Source: CAJQQK01 sp963696075 | GTDB taxonomy: Bacteria > Pseudomonadota > Alphaproteobacteria > Rhizobiales > Hyphomicrobiaceae | Direction: 5' to 3' | Length of the DNA: 21,631 bases | Assembly: GCA_963696075.1 (NCBI GenBank) | Contig: CAVOJD010000016.1 | Location: 1-21,631 of the forward strand | Part shown: positions 13,592 to 21,529 of the stretch, one piece after another | Position numbering within the stretch: the stretch's first letter is position 1 | Layout: each line of letters begins with the position of its first letter | Notes under the pieces: model-generated | The model's database searches: none | Seen by the model: only the letters and a program-made list of their open reading frames with translations | Told to the model about the DNA's origin: nothing | Position numbers and translations under genes: made by a program

Positions 13592-16473
13592 ATGATACGT
13601 CACGTGCAGGAGAAAACGCGCCACAAGGCACAGTCTCTACCGAGGCCTCGACAGGTCGTGAGGCCGTCGCTGCCCAGACGCTTGCCATTGTCGACAAATT
13701 GGCAACGGAGCTGCGCGGGGAACAAGGACGATCCGTCTTGGCGCAATTGGACAGCAACCTCGATCGTGACTTGGGGTTCGATAGTCTCGGCCGCGCCGAA
13801 CTGATCCTGCGCCTCGACCGCGCCTTCCGCGTTCGCCTTCCCGACCGGCTGATCAATGACGCCGTCACGCCACGGGATCTCGTCGAGGCCATTGGAACCT
13901 CGGCCTCTTTCACGCACGGTGACCACACGACGTCCCATCGCGTGAGGGCCAATCTCGAGGCGATTTCAGAGCCATCGACGGCTCGGACTTTCGTCGAAGT
14001 CCTCTCCTATCATGGCAAGGCGCACCGTGATCGCCCCCACGTAGGCTTGTGGCTGGGAGACCGGCTGGGGGAAGAACTGAGTTACGGCCACCTGCATCAT
14101 GATGCCTTGCGCGTTGCGCGGGGCATAGAGGAAGCCGGCGCGAAGCCCGGGGAGCGAATTGCGATCATGCTGCCTACTGGGCTCGGTTTTTTCCGAACCT
14201 TTTTTGGCATCCTTTACGCGGGCTGTATCCCGGTGCCGATCTACCCGCCATTTCGGCGGGCTCAAGTCGAGGACCATCTACGTCGCCAAGCCGGTATTCT
14301 CGAAAACGCCGAGGCGGCGCTACTGGTTACGGAGAGTGAGATACGCCAGGTCGGCAAGCTTTTAATGGGACTTGTCCCGTCCATGCGCGACGTGCTCAAC
14401 GATGTGTCGCTTATGGATCATCATCCGATAGATCGCCCAAAACCGGCGGAGCCAGCAGATATCGCGCTGATCCAGTACACTTCCGGAAGTACGGGGGACC
14501 CGAAAGGTGTGGTGCTCACGCATGCCAACTTGCTGGCAAACATTCGCGCCATGGGGACGGCGCTCGAGGCGACATCGAAAGACGTTTTCGTCAGTTGGCT
14601 TCCCCTGTATCACGATATGGGTCTGATTGGCGCCTGGCTCGGCAGCCTCTATTTCGGCGCGCGGGCCGTCATCATGTCGCCACTGACCTTCTTGGCCGAT
14701 CCAGTACGCTGGCTGCGCGCCATTGCACGCGAGGGCGGCACGCTTTCCGCTGCGCCGAACTTCGCATTCGAACTCTGCCTCAAGAATATTCGTGACGAAG
14801 ACATGGAGGGGGTCGATCTTTCGCGGCTCCGCGCCGTCGTCAACGGCGCGGAGCCGGTAAGCCCGATAACGGTCCGAAACTTTACGAGACAATTCTCGCG
14901 CTTCGGGTTCCACCCGGAAGCGCTTGCGCCCGTCTACGGTCTTGCGGAATGTTCGGTTGGCTTAGCATTCCCACCACTGGGCCGGCGCCCCCCAATCGAC
15001 CGGGTGGAGCGGGCCGCGCTGACCGACCGTGGGGTTGCGATCCCCGCACGCGAAGATGACGCGACGTCGATGGAGTTCGTTGCCTGCGGGCGGCCACTCA
15101 CCGACCACCAGATCCGCATCGTCGACGACCTCGGCATTGAGGTGCCGGAGCGCCACCAGGGGCGGCTGCAGTTCAAGGGGCCATCGGCGACCCGGGGCTA
15201 TTTCCGCGACAAGGCAAAAACAGAGGCTCTCTTCGACGGTGCATGGCTTGAGAGCGGCGACCTGGCCTATATTGCCGACGGAGATGTCTATCTAACAGGT
15301 CGCGTCAAGGACATCATCATACGCGGAGGCCGCAACATCTATCCCCACGAAATCGAGGACGTCATCGGACGGCTGGATGGCGTACGCAAGGGCTGCGTTG
15401 CAGCGTTTGCGTGCCCGGATCCGCATACGGGCAGCGAACGGCTCATCGTGCTCGCGGAGACCCGTTTGAACGATGCTGCTGCACGCACCTCCCTGATGGA
15501 AACGATCCGTGACGTCACAATCCAAATAATCGGCCTGCCACCCGACCAAATCGTGCTCGCGCCGCCACATGCGGTGCCCAAGACGTCGAGCGGCAAGATT
15601 CGGCGCTCCGCGGCTAAGGCCCTGTTCGAGGCCGATGCCCTGGGTGCGTCGCCACACGACCTGCGGTGGCAGTTGGCTCGCCTTCAGCTTTCCGGCATCG
15701 CCAACCGTTGGCATAGAACCTTCACCAAGGCGTCGGCGCTCAGCTATGCTGCTTACTGGTGGCTCGTCCTGTCATTGATTGCCGTTGTCGTATGGCCGAC
15801 TGTCGTCGCGCTTCCCCGTCGATCATGGCGCCATGCCGTGATTGGCAGAGCAACGCGCATATGGTTTTGGCTTACGGGGATCCGCTTAAGCATCAATGGT
15901 GACGTGGCAAACCTGCCAGAACGCGTCGTTATCGTCGCCAACCACTCAAGCTTTCTCGACGGTGCTGTCCTGTCGGCGGCGATCCCCGGCGAGTTGACGT
16001 TCGTTGCCAAGCATGAATTTTCCGAAACCTTCTGGGCAGGGACGTTCCTGCGCCGGCTCGGCACGGTTTTCGTGAAGCGCGTGGACCGTGCCGCCGGCCT
16101 CCAGGGTAGAGATGAACTCATCAGTGCCGTGAAGCACGGGGAACGGCTTGTCGTGTTTCCCGAAGGCACGCTCTTGCGTCGGCCCGGCATTCTGAGCTTC
16201 CGGCTTGGCGCATTCGCCGCCGCGACCGCCGCCTCTGCTGCTGTGGTGCCGGTCGCCATTCACGGCACACGCGACGTATTGCGAGGCGAACAGTGGTTCC
16301 CGAGGCGTGGTGCGATCGCCGTTGACGTTGGCGCTCCAATTGCCGCATCCGGATCTGGTTTTGAGGCGGAACTCAAGCTGCGTGATGCGGCCCGCACCTG
16401 GATACTTAAACACGTGATCGAGCCCGATCTTGCAACCGATACGGTCGATCTCGCCGCGATGGGCCAGCTCTAG
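13588..16473 (+). CDS. ACP - fatty acyl-AMP ligase - PlsC acyltransferase fusion
   Basis: A 961-residue three-module protein. Residues about 30-105 are an acyl carrier protein with the phosphopantetheine site S66 (LGFDSLGRAEL). Residues about 130-690 are a fatty acyl-AMP ligase-type adenylation domain: P-loop 298-309 (YTSGSTGDPKGV), the FAAL-typical SWLPLYHDMGLIGAWLGSLY, VYGLAEC, SGDLAYI and catalytic K670 (PKTSSGKIRR). A hydrophobic segment (about 720-742) then leads to a PlsC acyltransferase: NH786SSFLD791 (HX4D), FPEGT (857-861) and VPVAIHGTR. I infer that a free fatty acid is adenylated, loaded on the fused ACP, and passed to a lysophospholipid or similar acceptor at the membrane. E. coli Aas does an analogous job with a different domain order and a separate ACP. 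The acceptor is unknown. Confidence 0.9.
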   Translation: MNDTSRAGENAPQGTVSTEASTGREAVAAQTLAIVDKLATELRGEQGRSVLAQLDSNLDRDLGFDSLGRAELILRLDRAFRVRLPDRLINDAVTPRDLVEAIGTSASFTHGDHTTSHRVRANLEAISEPSTARTFVEVLSYHGKAHRDRPHVGLWLGDRLGEELSYGHLHHDALRVARGIEEAGAKPGERIAIMLPTGLGFFRTFFGILYAGCIPVPIYPPFRRAQVEDHLRRQAGILENAEAALLVTESEIRQVGKLLMGLVPSMRDVLNDVSLMDHHPIDRPKPAEPADIALIQYTSGSTGDPKGVVLTHANLLANIRAMGTALEATSKDVFVSWLPLYHDMGLIGAWLGSLYFGARAVIMSPLTFLADPVRWLRAIAREGGTLSAAPNFAFELCLKNIRDEDMEGVDLSRLRAVVNGAEPVSPITVRNFTRQFSRFGFHPEALAPVYGLAECSVGLAFPPLGRRPPIDRVERAALTDRGVAIPAREDDATSMEFVACGRPLTDHQIRIVDDLGIEVPERHQGRLQFKGPSATRGYFRDKAKTEALFDGAWLESGDLAYIADGDVYLTGRVKDIIIRGGRNIYPHEIEDVIGRLDGVRKGCVAAFACPDPHTGSERLIVLAETRLNDAAARTSLMETIRDVTIQIIGLPPDQIVLAPPHAVPKTSSGKIRRSAAKALFEADALGASPHDLRWQLARLQLSGIANRWHRTFTKASALSYAAYWWLVLSLIAVVVWPTVVALPRRSWRHAVIGRATRIWFWLTGIRLSINGDVANLPERVVIVANHSSFLDGAVLSAAIPGELTFVAKHEFSETFWAGTFLRRLGTVFVKRVDRAAGLQGRDELISAVKHGERLVVFPEGTLLRRPGILSFRLGAFAAATAASAAVVPVAIHGTRDVLRGEQWFPRRGAIAVDVGAPIAASGSGFEAELKLRDAARTWILKHVIEPDLATDTVDLAAMGQL

Positions 16474-16656
16474 CAGGCTGAAGAGCCAGAGAGCATGATG
16501 AGCTGCACGACTGTGTTTCGATCAGCCGATATTTCTGAATGCCTAGCAATTGCTCGACGTTGCAGCATCCAAGCATCTAATCTGTACTGGTGCATGCGAG
16601 GCTTTGGGCGATAAGAACTCCGGGCTGCGGCTCCCCCGCCGACGCTTTCGGTAGTT

Positions 16657-17163
16657 TCAGAAAGCGATCTTGTCGGCAATAGCGGCTATGCCTGCTTTTG
16701 CGCATGCGTCGTCCTCTGTACCAGACGGGGCACCCGACACGCCAATAGAGCCAACCATGTCACCGTCTCCTGCCACGATCGGTACGCCACCACCCAATGG
16801 CAGTGCACGCGTCACGCCTCTGATAGCCCAAGCTTCACCCTTTTCCGTCAGCTTTGAAAGTTCTAGCGTATCGGTTCGAAAACTCACAGCGGTCCAAGCT
16901 TTCCGATAGGCTGTATCGGGCGTATGCGGACCTGCAAGTTGATCACGCAGCGTGGCCTGCAATAGACCGAAGCGGTCTGTGACACTTACTGCTACTTGGA
17001 AGCCCTTGTTCCGACAATCCAGCATGGCAGCGTTCGCGGCTTCAAGCGCAAGCTCGGGTTTGAGAACCCTGAACGTCTTGAAGTTTGCCTCCTCCGCGGA
17101 TGCGGCCGCTGGAACGAACATAAAAGCGATCAGGCTGATGGTGCAAAGCAGTTTGTTTTTCAC
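16657..17163 (-). CDS. Secreted GlcG/HbpS-family protein (possible haem-binding)
   Basis: The 168-residue precursor has a signal peptide (MKNKLLCTISLIAF start, cleavage after ASA near residue 23) and one GlcG/HbpS-like domain. Family features are ALEAANAAMLDCRNKGFQV, the VTDRFGLLQA strand, the DTAYRKAWTAVSF helix, and the Gly-rich end LPLGGGVPIV ... DGDMVGSIGVSG. Relatives bind haem or small ligands outside the cytoplasm; the exact ligand is not established. The GTG at 17163 is chosen because GGAGG precedes it by 9 bases and it places the signal peptide at the N-terminus; the ATG at 17289 would bury it. A FixK-type box lies 75 bp upstream. The gene converges on the lipid operon with 183 bp between, in which I see nothing else. 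Confidence 0.82.
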   Translation of the reverse strand: MKNKLLCTISLIAFMFVPAAASAEEANFKTFRVLKPELALEAANAAMLDCRNKGFQVAVSVTDRFGLLQATLRDQLAGPHTPDTAYRKAWTAVSFRTDTLELSKLTEKGEAWAIRGVTRALPLGGGVPIVAGDGDMVGSIGVSGAPSGTEDDACAKAGIAAIADKIAF

Positions 17164-17238
17164 TGTTCGATGCCTCCGGTATACCTTACGAGCACCAACG
17201 CTCAGCCCCAAGAAATCACGCAACTCAAATTGCCGACA

Positions 17239-17252
17239 TTGAGCCACGTCAA
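17239..17252. promoter_or_regulatory. FixK/FNR-type operator
   Basis: TTGAGCCACGTCAA matches TTGA-N6-TCAA. Its centre is 82 bp upstream of the GTG at 17163 on the minus strand, so a class II transcript would start near 17204 with a leader of about 40 nt. The gene upstream (the metacaspase) reads toward it from 17465. Confidence 0.72.
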
Positions 17253-17369
17253 AATCGGCGAAGAAATCCCTGTCCGGCGCATTTCTCAAATGGCTCGGAC
17301 GCCGACTTCACTCATCGCCTAGAGACCATCCGCAGTTAGGGGTGAGGCAGTCGCGGTGCAGAGGTGCAC

Positions 17370-17398
17370 CTGAAGCTCACTGATGTGAAGGGCTTCAG
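17370..17398. terminator. Hairpin downstream of the metacaspase gene
   Basis: CTGAAGC-TCAC-TGAT-GTGA-AGG-GCTTCAG forms a 7-bp outer and 4-bp inner stem with a TGAT loop and a 3-nt bulge. It starts about 67 nt past the metacaspase stop. There is no T run, so it may be a Rho-independent-like end without a tail, or simply an mRNA 3' stem. Confidence 0.35.
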
Positions 17399-17464
17399 AT
17401 GCTGGCCCGTGGCGAGGCCGGCAAGCATTGAACCGGCGACGATCACCTAGTCCGTCCCCCGTTA

Positions 17465-18517
17465 TCACCGCCGAGGTCGACTAGCCTTTATACCGGACGT
17501 ACAGCAACTACTCTTGCGTGGCGGCGGCACGGCGTTTTTTAAGAAGCAATACGGCCGATCCGAGAGCACGCCCGGGCGAACGTGTGTCCACGCTCGGCAG
17601 CGGATGTCGAGGTGGCAGGCGCGGCGGCAGGCCTCAGGCGATACGTATGCCTGCTTGTCGTCCTCTATGTCGTAGCCAGGGCGATCCGTCATGGGTTCCA
17701 TTGCGCCCGGAATCCCAAAGTCGCGACGGCGGAAATAGAACTGGTCGGTAAGTGACGAATTCTCCCATGGGACCTGCGACGCATCCGTTTGGCGAATGAC
17801 ATCCTTACGGACTTCCACGAAAACAGTTGCGATATCGAGGTCCTGGCGGTTGATAAATTTCAAGAGCGCTGCAGTGTAGGGCGAGTTCCGACCCACCCCG
17901 TCGAGAGCAACGTTATCTGGCTGGGTTGAAAAGGAGATGATGGTGTTGGCACGTCCCGCACCAATCTTGGCAAGGCCGGGTGTTAAGCGAACCGGCGCAC
18001 TGCCGCCGGCCGATCGCGCGACGGTGTCGGCGTAGTTCGCGCGCAAGGGATTGTCACGGCACGCGTCGAGAATGATAATATTGCGCTTCTTTGCAACCTG
18101 AAGAAATGCCTGCACGAAGTCGAAGGGCACCGTCTCGTCGTCGAGGCTTGTGGCCTTGTCAAGGCGGGCGTCAATAGGAATGAGGTAGTTGCGGCCATCG
18201 ACCTGCATACCGTGGCCAGCATAGAAAAAGAGAGCCGTGTCGGCGTTCTGTGCAACGCTCGAAAACTCTCGAACCTTTTCTTCCATCCCCTTCTTGGTGA
18301 GATCGAAACCGGCGACGACGGTGAAGCCAAGAATTTCCAAAGATGCCGCGATGTCAGTTGCATCATTACGCGGGTTCTTCAGTTTGGGTGTGTTGCGGTA
18401 GTCCGAATTGCCAATGACAAGAGCGGCCCGATCAACGGCCGCGGCCGGGTTGGTGAACATGACTGCGAGAAGCGCGCAGAGGCTTCGTTTGAAGAGGAAT
18501 GCCCAATAAGCCTTCAT
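17465..18517 (-). CDS. Secreted metacaspase (peptidase C14) with C-terminal PAN/apple-like domain
   Basis: The 350-residue precursor has a signal peptide (cleavage near residue 27, NPAAA), then a caspase-fold p20-like domain (about 28-265). The catalytic dyad is H102 (FFYAGHGMQV) and C153 (IILDACRDNP), and the family motif NDATDIAASL is present. After a linker, residues about 280-345 look like a PAN/apple domain: RPGYD, then paired Cys in PEACRRACHLDIRCRAWTHV, YCFLK and CCTSG. PAN domains bind proteins or carbohydrates, so they could target the protease to a partner outside the cytoplasm. The ATG at 18517 follows GGGGAG by nine bases. There is no FixK box. Substrate and physiological role are unknown. 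Confidence 0.88.
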   Translation of the reverse strand: MKAYWAFLFKRSLCALLAVMFTNPAAAVDRAALVIGNSDYRNTPKLKNPRNDATDIAASLEILGFTVVAGFDLTKKGMEEKVREFSSVAQNADTALFFYAGHGMQVDGRNYLIPIDARLDKATSLDDETVPFDFVQAFLQVAKKRNIIILDACRDNPLRANYADTVARSAGGSAPVRLTPGLAKIGAGRANTIISFSTQPDNVALDGVGRNSPYTAALLKFINRQDLDIATVFVEVRKDVIRQTDASQVPWENSSLTDQFYFRRRDFGIPGAMEPMTDRPGYDIEDDKQAYVSPEACRRACHLDIRCRAWTHVRPGVLSDRPYCFLKNAVPPPRKSSCCTSGIKASRPRR

Positions 18518-18629
18518 GCTGCGTCACTCCCCTGTGGCGTCTCACGCGATAACGTCTTCGCATTCTATAAAGGCCAGCGGGAGCGGTCGAGCACTCGCGG
18601 CACCAGTTGGCCACTTGATGGATTGGAAT

Positions 18630-18659
18630 GAGCTATGGCTGAATCTTGGTGACGGCATG
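18630..18659 (+). repeat. IS256-family left terminal inverted repeat
   Basis: This 30-bp end reads inward GAGCTATG, then TTGGTGACGGC, and pairs with the right end at 19988-20017. The ancestral transposase stop codon (18665-18667) lies only five bases inside it. Confidence 0.75.
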
Positions 18660-18664
18660 CCGGA

Positions 18665-19918
18665 TTAGGCGGCGGCGATTTTGGCTTGGAGATCGTCGGG
18701 AGATCGTCGGTCGCGACAACCTCAAGCCCGTCTGCAAACTTCACACCTTGAATGATCTTTGGCAACTGCTGCGGACCATTGAGACGACGCCAGGTTTTCT
18801 GCGCGCCCTCGACACGAGCCTTTCGTGCGAATCGTACGGTGCCGCACGGTTGCGAACGTACTTTCGATCGGGTTTGTGGTGCGCAGATGGATCCAATGCT
18901 CGGCCGGGAAGTCGTAGAAGGCGAGTAGGGACACGCGATCCTTGGCGAGGCAGGCGGCGGCCTTCTCGTACTTTAGAGTGTAGGTTTCGATGAAGGCGTC
19001 GAACGCGGCCTCAGCATCAGTTTTGGTCTCCGCCATCCAGATCTCCTGCAATGAACGTTTGGCTTTCGGTCCAAGTTTCCTCGGCAGCTTGTTCAGAATG
19101 TTGGCGGTCTTATGAACCCAGCAGCGCTGCTCTTGGCATCTCGGCCAGACTTCACCGAGCGCCTTCCAGAACCCGAGCGCACCATCGGCAACGGCAATCT
19201 TCGGGGCTATGCTCAGGCCGCGCCGTTTCAGGTCGAGCAGAAGTTCCCGCCAGTCATGCGCACTTTCCCGCGCACCGTCCGTAAAACCGATAAGCTCTTT
19301 CCTGCCCTCCGGCGTCGCGCCGATGATGACCAGAATGCATTGCTTCTCGTCTTCAAGACGCGCCTGCAAGTGAATGCCGTCCGCCCAGACGTAGACGTAG
19401 TTGCGCGCAGACAGATCGCGCGCCTGCCAACGGGTGTGCTCGTCGCTCCAATCCTGCTTCAATCGCGCAATGGTCGAAGCCGACAGGCCGGGTGCATCCT
19501 GACCGAGCAGGGCGCTGAGCGCTTCGGCGAAGTCACCGGTCGAAATGCCTTTGAGATAGAGGATCGGCAGCAGGACATTGAGGCTCCTGCTGCGCCGGGC
19601 ATAGGGTGGCAGGATTGCCGGCGTGAACCGGATGCGGCTCGAATCATTGCCGTCTGTTGCTCGGTCGCGGACACGCGGCTGGCGCACGGCAACCGGTCCG
19701 ATGCCCGTCATGATCTCGCGTTCGGGCAGATGGCCATGGCGAACAATGCGCTGATGGCCGTCCTGTGTTTTGAGATCGGCATGTTTGGCGGTGAAGGCTG
19801 CAACTTCCGCTTCGACGGCCTGGGCAAGCAGCGTTCGCGCACCATCGCGCAGGATATCGGTGAGAAGATCGGAAAAGGTTCCTGGTTGAACCAGCTTGGT
19901 GACGTTATTCTGGGACAC
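18665..19918 (-). pseudogene. IS256-family (mutator-type) transposase with two C-terminal lesions
   Basis: The N-terminal and catalytic parts are well preserved: VTKLVQPGTFSDLLTDILR, the DDE-region blocks YVYVWADGIHLQ and IAVADGALGFWKALGEVWP, CWVHKTANILNKLP, and TTNPIESTFATVRHRT. GTG at 19918 is the likely start, with AGGAG nine bases upstream. After RTKG the frame breaks at about 18813/18814, where about 15 codons seem to be missing. The proper tail then resumes in another frame (VEGAQKTWRRLNGPQQLPKI). An 11-bp tandem duplication (18689-18710) shifts the frame again, just before the expected end DDLQAKIAAA and TAA at 18665-18667. As it stands the frame runs instead to 18722. The transposase is probably inactive. 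Confidence 0.85.
18689..18710. repeat. 11-bp tandem duplication inside the IS256 transposase tail
   Basis: GAGATCGTCGG occurs twice in direct succession (18689-18699, 18700-18710). Removing one copy restores a frame ending VVATDDLQAKIAAA and TAA, which looks like the true IS256-family C-terminus. The duplication therefore seems to be a frameshifting slippage event. Confidence 0.8.
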
Positions 19919-19987
19919 GACATATCGCTCCTTTGGTGGAGAAGTGAGGTCGTCAAGCAACCTCATGATATGCCGCCTTCATTGATT

Positions 19988-20017
19988 CACGCCGTCACCA
20001 ACTTTTGCGCATAGCTC
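19988..20017 (-). repeat. IS256-family right terminal inverted repeat
   Basis: Read on the minus strand this end is GAGCTATG, six variable bases, and TTGGTGACGGC, matching the left end at 18630-18659. It lies 69 bp upstream of the transposase GTG. Confidence 0.75.
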
Positions 20018-20096
20018 CGCATGTGATCATGATGGAACTCAAGTAGAGGCCGAATGAGGTTCTGCACGTGGTATGCAGCCCGTATCCGGTCAACCG

Positions 20097-20429
20097 TTAG
20101 CCGGTTGCCGGCTTATAGCTGGCCTTCAACGCCTGTCCTTTAATCATTGCGGCTTGCGCCTCGCTCGATGTCAGAAGCTTGGTCGTCGCGCCGCCGGCAA
20201 GTGCGCCGGAAGCCCCCAACACGAGTGCGCAGGCAGCCATCGCAGTGTCGTCGGGAAACTCTAGAACGGCCACAACATCTTCATGGCCGAAACAGAAGAA
20301 GAAGCTGTGCATTTTACCGCCAGCCGCTTCTACGAGAACTCGCGCCGCAGCCTCTCGATCCTGCGGTTTGTCAACCATTGCTTTGATGGCGTCGGTCGAA
20401 TACCGACCTTGGAAAAGGTAGTAGGCCAT
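20097..20429 (-). CDS. GYD-domain protein
   Basis: The 110-residue soluble protein begins MAYYLFQGRYSTDAIKAMVD and contains the two-layer alpha/beta pattern of the GYD family: REAARVLVEAAGGK-like helix, HSFFFCFGHEDVVAVLEFPDD strands, and a C-terminal helix (SSEAQAAMIKG). The family is of unknown function and is common in Hyphomicrobiales, often beside stress genes. The ATG at 20429 follows AAGGAG with about ten bases of spacing. The cytidylate-kinase-like gene lies 52 bp upstream on the same strand, so the two are probably an operon. No FixK box was found upstream. Confidence 0.82.
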   Translation of the reverse strand: MAYYLFQGRYSTDAIKAMVDKPQDREAAARVLVEAAGGKMHSFFFCFGHEDVVAVLEFPDDTAMAACALVLGASGALAGGATTKLLTSSEAQAAMIKGQALKASYKPATG

Positions 20430-20481
20430 TTGAACTCACTCCTTCTTCTTGCTGCAGATCGTAATGGTACGAGACTTCGGG

Positions 20482-21310
20482 TTACACGCCGTAACTCATC
20501 GGCATACTCACCGTTTCGTCGGCGACGGATTTCACGCCGTCTATGCCTCGGACCTGTTCTAGATGTCTCCGGTAATCGCTCTTTGATGACACGACACCCT
20601 GGATCGTGACGTGACCATGCTCGGCGGTGACGCGAAGCCCGCTGCCCACCGGAGACTCGGAGAACTCGGCATCCAACGCTGTCGTGACCCTGGCAGCGAT
20701 CAGCTTATCGAAAAGCTGCGATCGCGAGGCATCGGTCGCGTCGTACGCACCGCTTTCCAATAACTGACGGAGCAGGCTGGTCGCGGCATCGATCGAGACG
20801 TGCCCTGTGTTGATCGCAATGTCGTAGCCCGTCGGATCACGCCAGTCGGCTTGAAATTGGCGTTGAATGACCCGCTCATGGGCATCGTCGTTGCGTTCGA
20901 TCTCCCGCTCGACTGCTCTTGTGTCGTCAATGGCTAGACGTCGTCTCATCTCGTCAACACGAGCCGGCATCGGCGCACAGATCCGTACGCAAAGCACATG
21001 GGAGACGTCCCGCAGGAGCTGCGCAGCACCCCAGCCCCGGATCAGTATATTGCCGCGCATTGCGAGTTCGAGAATCTCCTCGCTCGAAAACCGTGAGAGT
21101 CGTTTCGAGTTCGATTTGCCACCGCTCCCAGAGCGACGCCTCACCTTCGAGGAAACGATGAACGGCGCTTGCCTGTAAATGCAGCCGGTCAGCGAGATGG
21201 TTCTCAACGAGTTCGTGGTGGACGACCTCAATCCCAAGCTCATTCGCCAGCTTTGCAGCGACGTCCTTGCCTCGTGTTCCCATTTCTCGGGTCATAGCAA
21301 TCACGCTCAT
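20482..21310 (-). pseudogene. Cytidylate-kinase-like protein with BON domain, broken by a 1-nt insertion
   Basis: The N-terminus (MSVIAMTREMGTRGKDVAAK, HHELVENHLADRLHL, HRFLEGEASLWERWQIE) is in one frame. The rest (SKRLSRFSSEEILELAMRGN, LIRGWGAAQLLRDVSHVL, RICAPMPARVDEM) is in another. Removing one base at 21110-21111 joins them as ERWQIDSKRLSRFSSEEI, the expected family text. The repaired protein would be 275 residues: a Cytidylate_kin2-type domain (1-190) and a C-terminal BON domain (about 200-268, LRVTAEHGHVTIQGVVSSK). BON domains often bind membranes. The role of this fusion is not known, and the kinase may be non-canonical. GGGAG lies nine bases before the ATG at 21310. The single-base change could be a sequencing error. 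Confidence 0.82.
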
Positions 21311-21529
21311 GGTTCTTCTCCCATGTAATGCGCGATCGCTCGGAGCGCTGAATTACTCGATCATCAGCCGGCAGGCGTTCGCGCTCAAGCTCGAATTCTG
21401 CGGCAGGTTCGTTGAGGCGGCAAGCATTTTCCTGAGGCAACAGCCCATCCACCATCTCAACTGTCGAGTGAGATCTTTGCATCATCTTGAAACCGGAGGC
21501 ATTACCCGATCAGTGCCGATATAAACTCT
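21311..21529. other. Intergenic stretch before the repeated element
   Basis: A minus-strand frame (21240-21485) and a plus-strand frame (21267-21524) overlap here and conflict with the kinase start; neither resembles a known family. A TATAAA at 21520-21525 lies just ahead of the conserved element that begins at 21530. Confidence 0.4.

Larger units (their letters stand above)
18630..20017 (-). mobile_element. IS256-family insertion sequence (degenerate)
   Basis: Imperfect 30-bp terminal inverted repeats bound the element: left 18630-18659 and right 19988-20017, both beginning GAGCTATG inward and sharing TTGGTGACGGC (about 22 of 30 positions match). The length of about 1.39 kb suits the family. 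No 8-9 bp target duplication is seen when the flanks (18621-18629 and 20018-20026) are compared, so the ends may have recombined. The single transposase gene is broken. Confidence 0.82.

Noticed and set aside
21240..21485. 81-codon minus-strand frame overlapping the kinase-like start
   Set aside because: It overlaps the real N-terminus out of frame and shows no family resemblance.
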